A stretch of 64,000 bases of DNA from Chryseobacterium gotjawalense. Lineage in GTDB: Bacteria > Bacteroidota > Bacteroidia > Flavobacteriales > Weeksellaceae. Shown here piece by piece: positions 16,444-26,814 of this stretch (position 1 is its first letter; each line of letters opens with the position of its first letter). The stretch is from positions 3,162,001-3,226,000 of the forward strand of contig NZ_CP124855.1 of assembly GCF_030012525.1 (NCBI RefSeq). The letters run 5' to 3'. The notes under the pieces are model-generated. The model worked only from the letters and a program-made list of their open reading frames with translations. It was not told the DNA's origin and ran no database searches. Made by a program: the position numbers and the translations under genes.

Positions 16444-19314
16444 ATGAAATATTTTTACACCCTCTTTCTGGCCTTTTTGCTTCCATTTTTTGCAGCAGCT
16501 CAGCAAGATGTTCCGTATGTGGTAAACCCAACGACATTTAATGAAACGGAAGCAATTACGGTGACTTTTACTGTAAATGAAGCAGCATTTGGAGTCGCAT
16601 CCTCACATGCGCTCTATCTTTGGGCTTGGTCTTTTGACTCGAACACTACGCAGGCAGATTGTCTGACGAACGGAACATGGCTAGCTTCGAATGCTGCCAA
16701 TAAATTAACCTACGTATCAAGTTCGGGTAATACCGGAACGTATACATTTACCATGAATACGGTAAAATCCTTTTATGGAAACCGTGCAAATCCTCTTTCT
16801 AAAATTGGATTTCTGGTTAAAACGGTAAATGGATCAGTTCAGTCAAAGGATATTTTGATGAATGTGGGTAAATTTCAGTTTAATTTAACCAATCCTGTCC
16901 AGGGAAGTACTAATGTTGTCACTTCAGGAACCGTGATTAATATTACAGGAACATCAACTGTATCTTCGAATTTTGTAATTAAAGCCAATGGAAATCAGGT
17001 GTACACGAGTTCCGCTGCTTCTACAACTTTGAATTTTCCATACACAGTGAATCAAGATGCTGCGATGGAAGTTATTGCCACCGATGCAGCAACCGGAACA
17101 ACTGTGGTGAGTAAAACGTTTACAGTAGCGCTTTCAATTCCGGTACAAACTGCGGCGATTCCTTCGTACATGAGACAGGGGATTTCTTATGATCCGGCAG
17201 ATCCGACCAAAGTAGGTTTGGCAATTTATGCTCCTTTAAAAGCGTATGTTCATGTGATCGGAAGTTTTAATAACTGGGCGGTAAGCGCTAATTATTTAAT
17301 GAAAAAGGATACGGTAAATCCTGACCTTTATTGGTTGGAAGTTACAGGACTTACTCCTCAGCAGGTCTATACTTTCCAGTACAGAACGGCGGACGGAATT
17401 AAAGTCGCGGATCCTTTTTCGCCTTTAGTGTTATCACCGGATGATGATCCCTGGATTAACCAGTATGCCAATGTTTACCCTAATCTTCCGGCATATCCTG
17501 CAGGACAAAGTTTTGATGTATCTGTGATCCAAACAGCGAAACCGGCTTATAACTGGACGATGACCAATTTTAATAAACCGGCAAAAGAAAACTTAATCGT
17601 TTACGAATTACTGGTGCGAGACTTTACCGCCGAAAAAACCTGGCAGTCGCTGATCGATAAAATATCTTATTTAAAATCATTAAATATCAATGCGGTAGAA
17701 TTAATGCCGGTGATGGAATTTGATGGAAATAATTCATGGGGATATAATACAGGATTTCATTACGCTTTAGATAAAGCATACGGAACGCCGGAAAAATTCA
17801 AAGAGTTTATCGATTTGTGTCACCAAAATGGAATTGCCGTAATTCTTGATATTGCCTTAAATCATGCCACCGGAAGAAGTCCTTTGACCAGAATGTGGAT
17901 GATCGATCCCGATGGAGATGGTTATGGTGATCCTGCGGCCAATAATCCTTATTTCAATCAGGTTGCAAAACATTCTTACAGTGTGTTTAATGACTTTAAC
18001 CATTCAAGTTCTGCCACTAAATATTATGTGAATCGTGTTCTTGAACAATGGATTAAAGAATATAAAGTAGATGGTTTCCGTTGGGATTTAACGAAAGGAT
18101 TTACGCAGAACTGTACTGCAGGAAATGATACCTGTACCAACACTTATCAGCAGGATCGGGTAAATATTCTGAAAGCGTATGCAGATAACCAGTGGAGTTA
18201 TGATCCTACGTCGTATATTATTTTCGAACATTTAGGAACCGATTCCGAAGAAGCACAATGGGCTAATCATAAAGTGACGGAAGGAAAAGGAGTCATGATG
18301 TGGGATAAAGAAACCACTCCTTACAATGAAAATACGATGGGCTTTGCGCCAAACAGTAATTTTAATAGGGTTAATTTTAAAGCGCACGGTTTTCAGCAAA
18401 GGCGAGCTGTTAGTTATGGTGAAAGTCATGATGAAGAGAGACTGATGTATAAGAATATCACTTTTGGTGGATCTGCAGGAACTTATAACGTTAGAGATTT
18501 AGCAACTTCCCTTCAAAGACAAAAAGCGTACGGTGCTGTTTTCTTAACGGTTCCGGGACCAAAGATGATTTGGCAGTTTGCGGAATTAGGATTCGACAAA
18601 AGCATTTACACCTGCGAAAACGGTACTGTAAATACAGAAACTGATTCGACTCCGGGAGACTGTAAATTAGATCCAAAACCATCAGCGTTTGGTTTGGCCT
18701 ATGATCAGGATGCAGCCAGAAAATCAGTTTATGATACTTGGGCGAAGATTCTTGCCTTGAGATTATCGAATGATGTTTTCAATACGACAACTTTCACCGT
18801 TGAGTCAGGAAACTTAATGCCAAGAATTTTTATCAATAATACCTCGACTGCAAGTGCATTGAAAAATGTGGTTGTTCTAGCCAACTTTACACTGACTTCT
18901 CAAAATATTGTTCCTGATTTCCCTTACACCGGAAACTGGGTAAATTTAATGGATAACAGTTCGCTTTCTGTAACAAACACCGCAACGCCGGTTACGATTG
19001 AACCCGGAGGTTTCAGGATTTTCGGAAATGCTGCGGCTTTAGGAACTGATGAAGTGATTGGGAATAAAAGTTCAGTCTCTCTGAAATTGACTCAAAATCC
19101 GGTTACCAATGGAAATGCAACTGTTCGTTATACGAATGCGAAAAACGGAACCATTGCGATTTATGATCTTGCAGGAGTTTTGGTTAAAACAGTAAAAGCT
19201 TCTAAAGATAATGGTGATGACACGATCTCTATCAACGGGTTAAAAGCCGGGATTTATTTAATTCAGTTGAAGGCTGACAAAGGAGTTGCGGTTACCAAAA
19301 TGATGGTGAAATAA
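16444..19314 (+). CDS. Secreted GH13 alpha-amylase-family protein with T9SS sorting domain
   Basis: A 956-residue protein. A signal peptide (MKYFYTLFLAFLLPFFAAAQ) is followed by beta-sandwich modules (to about residue 380) and a GH13 catalytic barrel. Conserved regions are VILDIALNHA (near 466), GFRWDLTKG with nucleophile Asp548, IIFEHLGTD with acid/base Glu595, and GESHDEE with Asp663. The last ~75 residues form a type IX secretion type A sorting domain. It probably acts on starch-like glucans at the cell surface or outside the cell. The gene is monocistronic and ends at a strong terminator. Exact substrate specificity is unknown. Confidence 0.93.
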   Translation: MKYFYTLFLAFLLPFFAAAQQDVPYVVNPTTFNETEAITVTFTVNEAAFGVASSHALYLWAWSFDSNTTQADCLTNGTWLASNAANKLTYVSSSGNTGTYTFTMNTVKSFYGNRANPLSKIGFLVKTVNGSVQSKDILMNVGKFQFNLTNPVQGSTNVVTSGTVINITGTSTVSSNFVIKANGNQVYTSSAASTTLNFPYTVNQDAAMEVIATDAATGTTVVSKTFTVALSIPVQTAAIPSYMRQGISYDPADPTKVGLAIYAPLKAYVHVIGSFNNWAVSANYLMKKDTVNPDLYWLEVTGLTPQQVYTFQYRTADGIKVADPFSPLVLSPDDDPWINQYANVYPNLPAYPAGQSFDVSVIQTAKPAYNWTMTNFNKPAKENLIVYELLVRDFTAEKTWQSLIDKISYLKSLNINAVELMPVMEFDGNNSWGYNTGFHYALDKAYGTPEKFKEFIDLCHQNGIAVILDIALNHATGRSPLTRMWMIDPDGDGYGDPAANNPYFNQVAKHSYSVFNDFNHSSSATKYYVNRVLEQWIKEYKVDGFRWDLTKGFTQNCTAGNDTCTNTYQQDRVNILKAYADNQWSYDPTSYIIFEHLGTDSEEAQWANHKVTEGKGVMMWDKETTPYNENTMGFAPNSNFNRVNFKAHGFQQRRAVSYGESHDEERLMYKNITFGGSAGTYNVRDLATSLQRQKAYGAVFLTVPGPKMIWQFAELGFDKSIYTCENGTVNTETDSTPGDCKLDPKPSAFGLAYDQDAARKSVYDTWAKILALRLSNDVFNTTTFTVESGNLMPRIFINNTSTASALKNVVVLANFTLTSQNIVPDFPYTGNWVNLMDNSSLSVTNTATPVTIEPGGFRIFGNAAALGTDEVIGNKSSVSLKLTQNPVTNGNATVRYTNAKNGTIAIYDLAGVLVKTVKASKDNGDDTISINGLKAGIYLIQLKADKGVAVTKMMVK

Positions 19315-19337
19315 TTTTTTTTCAAATATAATTAATG

Positions 19338-19369
19338 ACGGTTCGCGGGATATGCGAACCGTTTTTTTT
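19338..19369 (+). terminator. Strong terminator after the amylase gene
   Basis: ACGGTTCGC-GGGATAT-GCGAACCGT is a perfect 9-bp stem followed by a run of T. Confidence 0.9.
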
Positions 19370-19412
19370 GATAATCCAGTTTGATTTTGAACGAGATTCA
19401 GGCATCAATAGG

Positions 19413-19430
19413 AACGGGTTTTAGCCCGTT
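19413..19430. repeat. AACGGG-TTTTAG-CCCGTT hairpin
   Basis: A 6-bp stem with loop TTTTAG, in the gap between the amylase terminator and the oxygenase gene. It resembles short dispersed hairpins common in this group. It could also weakly terminate the minus-strand gene. Confidence 0.45.
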
Positions 19431-19480
19431 TACAGAATGATAAAATCAGCCAAAACCTGTAAGATTAATTATTGTTTTTA

Positions 19481-20680
19481 TTAATAATGAAAATCTTTCG
19501 GAGTATGTTTAATATAATCTACCAAAACTTTCCGCTGCTGTTCATCTCCCATTTCTACCAGTTTTTGGTATTTGGTGGAATTGCGTAAATAGATTTTCTG
19601 AGAAATTTGATTTCCTTTCAAAACGATTTTCGGGAAAACAAAAAATGCTTTTGCTGGTTTTGGAATTTGAAGTCTTTCATTAATTTTCTCGTCCAATAAA
19701 AACCAGTTCATGCTTTGATGTAAATTTTTCAATATTTTCCGTTGAAAAGAATGTTTGTAAATCGTGTTCTCTAGATTTTCATTCAACAAAGCTTTTGCCA
19801 ATTGAACCGAATCATCGTCGCCTTTATCCTGCAGGGTCGTCCACCAATAAAACTGTTCTACTGCCTGCTGGCGGTTATCCGGCAAAAACGCCACAGGAAT
19901 TCCCAGCAAATAACCGATGTATTTCCAAAGATGAAAAACACCTTTTTCTTCTTCCTCCGAAATCAGAATTCCCAATTTTTTTAAACCCTGCATGAAAACT
20001 AAAGAAAAACCGGTATAAGTGGCGATCATATCCCAATGATTGATCGGTTCGCCCCAATTTTCGTCATCCCAATTTTCCGTCTTTTCTTTGATTTTTAAAC
20101 GGGCATAAGAATGCATTAGCCGCGTTCTTACAATCAACTGATAAGCTTCTGAATTGGGTTTCAAAGCATTTTCTCTGGTGACATTTACCCAGAATTCCAG
20201 GGTGTCTTTCAATCGTTTTACTGCTCCTTTTTTTAAAGCTTCGGTAAAGATTAGAGGCTTGCTGATATAGGCGAAATCGTAACCGCCCATCAAAGTGAAA
20301 TCCCGCAAAATCATTAAACCATTTGCCCCGGTTCTCATGCAGAATCTCGCACCGACGTTGGCTGAATTTTCGTCGAACCAATCGGGAATTTCCTGCAGTT
20401 GGAGAAATAGTTTTTTTACCTTTTCTGGCGTGTCATCAGTTTCGGAAATTGGTTGTTCCGAATATTTTTGTATTAAAGAACCTGCATCTCTGTAATGAAG
20501 TTTCAGATAGGTTTCTTTCACAACTTCATCGCCCAGTTCATCTGCCTGATGATAAAGTGGGAGATATTTATAAAAAGTTTGAATGTCCGGTTGTATTGCT
20601 GCCCAATCGAGCAATTCTTTTCCGTTTCCTTTTTCCCAGAAGTTCTTGAAATGAGTAGCGTTTTGAAATTTTGGTGTCAT
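19481..20680 (-). CDS. MpaB/latex-clearing-type oxygenase family protein (DUF2236)
   Basis: A 399-residue protein. It carries the DUF2236/MpaB signature regions: a long helical N-terminus, RTRLMHSYARLKI (histidine near residue 200), and NHWDMIATYTGFSLVFMQGLKK (histidine near 220), which in relatives ligate heme b. The family includes rubber-degrading Lcp and fungal MpaB, but bacterial members of this sort have unknown substrates. No signal peptide is evident. It stands alone, downstream of a repeat-bearing gap. Confidence 0.8.
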   Translation of the reverse strand: MTPKFQNATHFKNFWEKGNGKELLDWAAIQPDIQTFYKYLPLYHQADELGDEVVKETYLKLHYRDAGSLIQKYSEQPISETDDTPEKVKKLFLQLQEIPDWFDENSANVGARFCMRTGANGLMILRDFTLMGGYDFAYISKPLIFTEALKKGAVKRLKDTLEFWVNVTRENALKPNSEAYQLIVRTRLMHSYARLKIKEKTENWDDENWGEPINHWDMIATYTGFSLVFMQGLKKLGILISEEEEKGVFHLWKYIGYLLGIPVAFLPDNRQQAVEQFYWWTTLQDKGDDDSVQLAKALLNENLENTIYKHSFQRKILKNLHQSMNWFLLDEKINERLQIPKPAKAFFVFPKIVLKGNQISQKIYLRNSTKYQKLVEMGDEQQRKVLVDYIKHTPKDFHY

Positions 20681-20800
20681 AGTTTATTAATCTCGTACAA
20701 TGTGGAATTGTTTTTAACGCACTGGACGCAAAGTTTTTATTCTAAATAATTTTTATTTAAAGGCAAAGTCTCTTGGCGCCTTCGAATCTTAGATTTTACA
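20681..20800. repeat. Gap with dispersed CTTTGCG-type repeat (inverted copy)
   Basis: The reverse complement of AACGCACTGGACGCAAAG (near 20718-20735) reads CTTTGCGTCCAGTGCGTT, matching the pattern between aceB and aceA. No coding potential was seen. It adjoins the structured element at about 20900-21030. Confidence 0.45.
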
Positions 20801-20900
20801 TAGCAAAAGGAAATTCATTTGATTCTAAAATAGCGTGGAATTTCCTGCACGTTAATTTACGGATTTCTTTCTGCAATTTTTAAGCCGATTGTTTTTTTAT

Positions 20901-21030
20901 AACTGCCCCGCAATAGGGATAGCAGTGGAAATCCCGCAGGGGAAGCATGAGAGAAGCGAGTGCTGACCCGAGGAATTGCAACGGATAGCCCGACCCGAGC
21001 GGCTGGTTTTGCTTGGCGAGGGGATTGCCC
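20901..21030 (-). ncRNA. Structured flavobacterial repeat/RNA-like element downstream of gapA
   Basis: Read on the minus strand, GGGCTATCCGTTGCA precedes a long imperfect hairpin, followed by TTTCCACTGCTATCCC and a GC-rich end. Conserved arms around a variable hairpin, and a GC content well above the surrounding DNA, are visible directly. I recall such elements as common in flavobacterial intergenic regions; they may correspond to the Flavo-1 RNA motif or to a REP-like repeat, and I cannot decide which. It lies just beyond the gapA terminator. Confidence 0.5.
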
Positions 21031-21042
21031 AAATTCTCCATA

Positions 21043-21074
21043 TAAAAAAAACCTCCCGAAATCGAGAGGTTTTG
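21043..21074 (-). terminator. gapA terminator
   Basis: On the minus strand AAAACCTCTCGATTTCGGGAGG folds into a stem and is followed by a long T run. Confidence 0.85.
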
Positions 21075-21098
21075 CTATTTTCATTAATGAAATTCTGA

Positions 21099-22136
<1,038 letters not shown>

Positions 22137-23123
22137 TTAAATAGACAGAATTTCTGAAATTTTCAGTAAATCCTGATCAATTTCATTGTGTTTTTTTACG
22201 GCTTCTTCGATTTCCGTGTAAGTCATTTTGTTGGACTGCATTCCTACCATCATATTGGTTTTGCCGTCCATTAAACCAATTACAGCACCGTAGCCCAATC
22301 TGCTGGCTAAGACGCGGTCTGCACAACTCGGTGATCCACCTCTCTGAATGTGACCTAATACGGCGACGCGGATATCATAATCAGGGAAACCAGCTTTTGT
22401 TGCTTTTGCAATATCGTAAATACTTCCTAATTTTTCACCTTCGGCAACCACCACGATACTGGAAGCTTTTCCAGCTTTCTCTGCTCGTTTGAAAGTGGAG
22501 AAAAGTTCATCGATACTGTCTTTTTTTTCTGGAATTAAAATGCCAATTGCTCCAGTAGCCAAACCGCTGTTTAAAGCGATAAATCCAGCGTCACGTCCCA
22601 TCACTTCAACAAAAAATATTCTGTTATGAGAAGTGGCAGTGTCTCTGATTTTATCGATGGCTTCCATTGCGGTATTCAAAGCGGTATCATAACCAATCGT
22701 ATTATCGGTTCCGAAAATATCGTTGTCTATGGTTCCAGGAACTCCAATTACATGGATTCCGAATTCTTCGCAGAAAATTTGCGCTCCTTTGAAAGTACCA
22801 TCTCCACCGATACAGACCATCCCGTCGATACCGTGTTTTACACAGTTTTCGTAAGCTTTTTTTCTGCCTTCCGGTGTTTTAAATTCTAAGGATCTTGCTG
22901 ATTTTAAAATCGTACCGCCTTCGGTGATGATATTTTTAACGGAACGTGGTCCCATTTTCGTGAAATCATCGTTGATTAAACCATTGAAACCCTCTCTTAC
23001 TCCATAACATTCTATTTTGTAGTGACTTGCGGTTCTTACGACCGCTCTTAATGCTGCATTCATTCCCGGAGCGTCTCCGCCTGATGTGAGAACCACAATC
23101 TTTTTCACCGCACTTTCTTTCAT
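22137..23123 (-). CDS. pfkA: ATP-dependent 6-phosphofructokinase
   Basis: A 328-residue protein from the preferred start MKESAVKKIVVLTSGGDAPG. An upstream ATG at 23141 exists but lies at the promoter box. Motifs are GGDGTFKGA and GVPGTIDNDI; the glycine before TIDND is the residue typical of ATP-dependent enzymes, since PPi-dependent ones have lysine. MGRDAGF and IQRGG follow. It phosphorylates fructose-6-phosphate and is the first gene of the pfkA-gapA operon. The minus-strand box TAAATTTG is at 23148-23141. Confidence 0.96.
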   Translation of the reverse strand: MKESAVKKIVVLTSGGDAPGMNAALRAVVRTASHYKIECYGVREGFNGLINDDFTKMGPRSVKNIITEGGTILKSARSLEFKTPEGRKKAYENCVKHGIDGMVCIGGDGTFKGAQIFCEEFGIHVIGVPGTIDNDIFGTDNTIGYDTALNTAMEAIDKIRDTATSHNRIFFVEVMGRDAGFIALNSGLATGAIGILIPEKKDSIDELFSTFKRAEKAGKASSIVVVAEGEKLGSIYDIAKATKAGFPDYDIRVAVLGHIQRGGSPSCADRVLASRLGYGAVIGLMDGKTNMMVGMQSNKMTYTEIEEAVKKHNEIDQDLLKISEILSI

Positions 23124-23140
23124 AGTTAAAAATTTCAGCA

Positions 23141-23148
23141 CAAATTTA
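23141..23148 (-). promoter_or_regulatory. pfkA-gapA operon promoter box (TAAATTTG)
   Basis: CAAATTTA on the + strand reads TAAATTTG on the minus strand, 17 bases upstream of the preferred pfkA start at 23123. Confidence 0.55.
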
Positions 23149-23278
23149 CGAAATCTCTATCAATTATGTAAGGCTTTAGGGAATGAGATTTAACTGTTTT
23201 CTAAGTGATGATTAATTTCATTTTTTTATTAAATTAACAGGGCCGGGATTTCATTTTTTTCTTTCGTTATAAAAATCC

Positions 23279-23286
23279 TAAATTTG
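23279..23286 (+). promoter_or_regulatory. Promoter box four bases before the 23291 gene
   Basis: TAAATTTG is followed by CAAA and then the ATG at 23291, which implies a leaderless or nearly leaderless transcript for the putative receptor operon. Confidence 0.55.
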
Positions 23287-23290
23287 CAAA

Positions 23291-23644
23291 ATGTTGAGAA
23301 ATAGAAAAAATCAGAAAATTTTAGCATCGCTTTTTACTGCGGTCTATCTTTTCGTCGCTTTGTTTTCTCAAAGTTTTCATAACCATGGAAGCGGTGAAGT
23401 ATTCAAGGATTTTCATTTTACTAAAATTGAGAAGACTTTTACAAAATCTTCTGCTGCCGTACAATATTCTGATTGTTTGTCCTGTCATATTTTGCATGAG
23501 GGAAAATATCTCACACCGCAAAACTTTTTCTTTTCAGCAATTTCAATTGAGGATTCTCGCTTAGAAATCTTCACCGAAGAACAAACTTTCAGTCCGCTTG
23601 CACTCTTTAATTTCCGGTTGCGCGGTCCGCCATCTTTCATTTAA
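23291..23644 (+). CDS. Small exported or membrane protein with CxxCH motif
   Basis: A 117-residue protein I do not recognise with certainty. A hydrophobic stretch (about residues 10-28) is followed by SFHNHGSGE and, near residue 63, CLSCHILHEG. The histidines and CxxCH could bind metal; a lone CxxCH is not enough to call a cytochrome c. It lies 89 bases upstream of a TonB receptor and probably shares its transcript. Small His/Cys-rich proteins often precede metal-related receptors in this phylum, so a role in metal acquisition or sensing is inferred. Confidence 0.6.
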   Translation: MLRNRKNQKILASLFTAVYLFVALFSQSFHNHGSGEVFKDFHFTKIEKTFTKSSAAVQYSDCLSCHILHEGKYLTPQNFFFSAISIEDSRLEIFTEEQTFSPLALFNFRLRGPPSFI

Positions 23645-23733
23645 AAACAGCTTTTTTTTCGAAATGAACAGTAAGAAATTGATTTTCAGATTTTTTAATT
23701 GTTCATGTGTTTTTATTCTTAAACTCAATTTAA

Positions 23734-26118
23734 ATGAAATTTACTTTAAATATCATCGCAATCTTTTTTGGATTGTTATTTACAAACGCACAGACTAATT
23801 TTACAGTTAAAGGAAAAGTGATTGATTATCACGATAAAGTACCTTTGAAAAACGCTGCAATCACCATCGGGAAATTATCGCAGGTTTCAGACGACAATGG
23901 AAATTTCACTTTTAAAGCTTTACAAAAAGGAAAATACACATTGATTGCAAATCATCCTGACTGTAACCCTTTTACTGAAGAACTTACGGTGAATAAAGAT
24001 ATGGAGTTGACGATTCAGCTCGAACACCATATTGCCGATATCGAAACCATTACCCTTCACGCAACACACAAAAATGCGAATTCCTTAATCGTGAAAACTT
24101 TAGACAGAACCGAAATCGACCGGAACTCAACCGAGAATTTGGGAAATATCCTGTCCGGCATTTCGGGGGTTGGCGCTTTAAAAACAGGGAATAATATCGC
24201 GAAACCAATTATTCATGGGCTTTACGGAAGCCGAGTTGCCATCATCAACAACGGCGTGAAAATGGCGGAACAGGAATGGGGCGTAGAACATGCACCGAAT
24301 ATCGACGTTAACCAATTTGATCATGTCGATGTTATCAAAGGTGCTTCAGCTTTAAAATACGGAAGCGATGCCATCGGTGGGGTGGTTGTGCTGGAACCTG
24401 CCGTTTACAAAAAGAAAGATACAATCCAGGGAAGTGCAAGTCTTTCGGGAATTTCTAACGGGCGGGGAATCGGTCTTGCAGTTAATTTATTGAAAACCTG
24501 GGAAAATGGTTGGGCGATAAAGTCTACCGGCGGATTTAAGAAATTGGGTGACTTGAAAACTCCCGATTATTATTTAATGAATACCGGACTTCAGAATAAT
24601 TCATTCAGTCTTACGGTGCAAAAGAACTCTTTTTTACAGGGAATTTCTTTTGATTACAGTATTACCAATCAGGAAATTGGGATTTACCGTGGATCCGATT
24701 TGGGGAATTTAGAAGATTTTTATAAAGCACTTACAACTGATATTCCTATTTATAAAAGAGATTTTTCTTACGCGATCGACAATCCGAAACAGGATGTTCA
24801 GCACCATATCGCAAAGATTTCTGCCTTTAAAAGATTTGAAAAATTGGGAAAAGTTTCCGTTGATTACAACTTTCAATATAATCATCGAAAAGAATATGAT
24901 GTTCGAAGAGGTGAACTCGCTGAAATTCCGTCTTTGGATTTGGAACTGTTCACGAATCAGATCAATATCAATGATTTTATCGAGCGACAGTATTGGAATT
25001 TAGAAACCGGGATCGATTTGAAATACCAGTTCAATTATTCCACGCCGGAAACGCAGGCAAGAAGACTCGTTCCTAATTATTATCAGTATGCAGGCGGCGT
25101 TTATTCTGTTTTTAAATATAAGTTGACGCCGAAACTAAGTACAGAAGCCGGTTTGCGATATGACGTGACAAAATATGAAGTCAAAAAATGGTATGATCTC
25201 AGCGATTGGGAAAACCTGTACGCAGATACTTTTCCTCAGTTTTATGTGAAGACCGATGGAAACCGTGTTTTTACCAAACCGAACTTAACCTACAAGAATT
25301 TATCATTTAATGCAGGTTTAGATTATCAACCTTCGAAGAATTTTGATGTGAAACTGAATTATGCGAAAGTAGGACGAACTCCCAATATTGCAGAACTTTT
25401 TGCTGATGGATTGCATCATTCCGCTGCGATTATCGAGGTAGGAAATATGGGGATGAAAAATGAAGAGGGAAACCAATTCAATTTAAATATCGATGGAAAA
25501 CTGAATATTTTGGATGGTGCAAGAATTACTGTAAATCCGTATTTATTTATCACTAAAAACTTTATTACTGAAATTCCAACAGGTATTCAGAATACAATCC
25601 GCGGCGTTTTTCCAGTGTGGTCTTACCAGCAGATCGATGCGAGAATGTATGGTTTGGATGTCGATGCGCAGTTGAAATTGAATGATCATTTTGAATATCA
25701 AGGAAATTTCTCTTACATCAATGGTGAAGATCAGACGAACGGCCAGCCATTAATAATGATGGTTCCAACAAATTTTGCGAACAGTTTAGAATTCAAAAAT
25801 GAGAAATGGAAAAATTTCTATTTCAAAGTTCAGCAACAAACATTCTTACAACAAAAAAGATTTCCAATATTGAATCCAACCATCAATATTTTCGAAAACG
25901 GAATTGAGGTTGAAAAAACTTTGGATCTTTCTACGCCGCCACCAACTTATACTTTGTGGAGCGTGCAAACCGGTTTCGATTTTAACAAACATTTTTCAGC
26001 CGGTTTAAATGTGACCAATCTTTTCGACACCAATTACAAAGATTACCTAAACAGAATGCGTTATTTCTCTTACGAAATGGGCAGAAATATTATTTTCAAT
26101 GTTAAATACAACTTCTAA
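23734..26118 (+). CDS. TonB-dependent outer-membrane receptor
   Basis: A 794-residue protein. A signal peptide (to about residue 20) is followed by a carboxypeptidase-regulatory-like beta-sandwich (about 22-105, VKGKVIDYHDKVPLKNAAI), a TonB plug (about 125-230, with IIHGLYGSRVAIINNGVKM and DVIKGASALKYGSDAIGGVV), and a 22-strand barrel. It ends in an aromatic residue (NVKYNF), as expected for an outer-membrane protein. The substrate is unknown; the upstream His/Cys protein hints at a metal or metallophore. The downstream lipoprotein gene begins 10 bases after the stop and is probably co-transcribed. Confidence 0.92.
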   Translation: MKFTLNIIAIFFGLLFTNAQTNFTVKGKVIDYHDKVPLKNAAITIGKLSQVSDDNGNFTFKALQKGKYTLIANHPDCNPFTEELTVNKDMELTIQLEHHIADIETITLHATHKNANSLIVKTLDRTEIDRNSTENLGNILSGISGVGALKTGNNIAKPIIHGLYGSRVAIINNGVKMAEQEWGVEHAPNIDVNQFDHVDVIKGASALKYGSDAIGGVVVLEPAVYKKKDTIQGSASLSGISNGRGIGLAVNLLKTWENGWAIKSTGGFKKLGDLKTPDYYLMNTGLQNNSFSLTVQKNSFLQGISFDYSITNQEIGIYRGSDLGNLEDFYKALTTDIPIYKRDFSYAIDNPKQDVQHHIAKISAFKRFEKLGKVSVDYNFQYNHRKEYDVRRGELAEIPSLDLELFTNQININDFIERQYWNLETGIDLKYQFNYSTPETQARRLVPNYYQYAGGVYSVFKYKLTPKLSTEAGLRYDVTKYEVKKWYDLSDWENLYADTFPQFYVKTDGNRVFTKPNLTYKNLSFNAGLDYQPSKNFDVKLNYAKVGRTPNIAELFADGLHHSAAIIEVGNMGMKNEEGNQFNLNIDGKLNILDGARITVNPYLFITKNFITEIPTGIQNTIRGVFPVWSYQQIDARMYGLDVDAQLKLNDHFEYQGNFSYINGEDQTNGQPLIMMVPTNFANSLEFKNEKWKNFYFKVQQQTFLQQKRFPILNPTINIFENGIEVEKTLDLSTPPPTYTLWSVQTGFDFNKHFSAGLNVTNLFDTNYKDYLNRMRYFSYEMGRNIIFNVKYNF

Positions 26119-26128
26119 ATCATTAAAA

Positions 26129-26686
26129 ATGAAATCATTAATTAAACTTAAATATATCGTCCTATTTTTAATAACCGTTTTTGTGGTAAGCTGCAGCCGC
26201 ACTGATGAAGATGAGGACGTTCTTTCTCAGGAAGATATTTCAAATATTATTCTAAATGTAAAAGATGACGCAACCGGAATTACAAATACATATAATTATA
26301 CGGTAAATTCTACAACGAATCCGGATATTAAGCTAACAGACGGAAAAACTTATACCGTAAATACAGTGTTTCTTAATGGGAATGAAGATGAAACAAAAAG
26401 CATTATCGAAGCAAAAGATGAACATTTCCTGTTGTTCGATTTTCAAAATTCAAATATTAATTTAGAAAGAATCGATGGTGAATCTTCTGTCAGAAGTGAT
26501 GGTAACAAAGTCGGGTTAATTACAAAATGGACGGTTATTAAAGCCAGAAACGGCACAAATCCTCAATTGGTTTTAGCCTTGATTCATGATGCAGTCTCGG
26601 TTAGTGAGTCTCGGAACGGCAGTACATTTGGATCCGTAACCGGCGGTGAAACTGATGCGATGGCGACTTATTCAATTTCAAACTAA
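26129..26686 (+). CDS. Small lipoprotein of unknown function, downstream of the TonB receptor
   Basis: A 185-residue protein from the start MKSLIKLKYIVLFLITVFVV, followed by the lipobox VVSCSRTDED with Cys near residue 23. I choose this ATG over one at 26099 because it gives a clean lipoprotein signal. The mature part is acidic with beta-rich character and no recognised domain. Its position right after the receptor suggests it partners in uptake, perhaps as a surface or periplasmic accessory. Confidence 0.7.
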   Translation: MKSLIKLKYIVLFLITVFVVSCSRTDEDEDVLSQEDISNIILNVKDDATGITNTYNYTVNSTTNPDIKLTDGKTYTVNTVFLNGNEDETKSIIEAKDEHFLLFDFQNSNINLERIDGESSVRSDGNKVGLITKWTVIKARNGTNPQLVLALIHDAVSVSESRNGSTFGSVTGGETDAMATYSISN

Positions 26687-26781
26687 AAGACTTTCAATCA
26701 ATATAAATGGACGAAATTTTCGATTCTTCAGGAATGAGTGAAAGAAAATTTATCCTTTAAAAATAATCAAAAAAAAATTCC

Positions 26782-26789
26782 TATTTTTG
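26782..26789 (+). promoter_or_regulatory. tig promoter -7 box (TATTTTTG)
   Basis: TATTTTTG lies 25 bases upstream of the tig start and fits TAnnTTTG. Confidence 0.5.
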
Positions 26790-26814
26790 CAACCTAAATT
26801 TTCAATACATTAAA

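Noticed and set aside
20857-21084. Small minus-strand coding region
   Set aside because: It overlaps the structured GC-rich element and the gapA terminator; the codon content looks like that of the repeat.
23291-23644. Cytochrome c
   Set aside because: A single CxxCH in a small protein with no other heme-protein features; the context is a TonB receptor.
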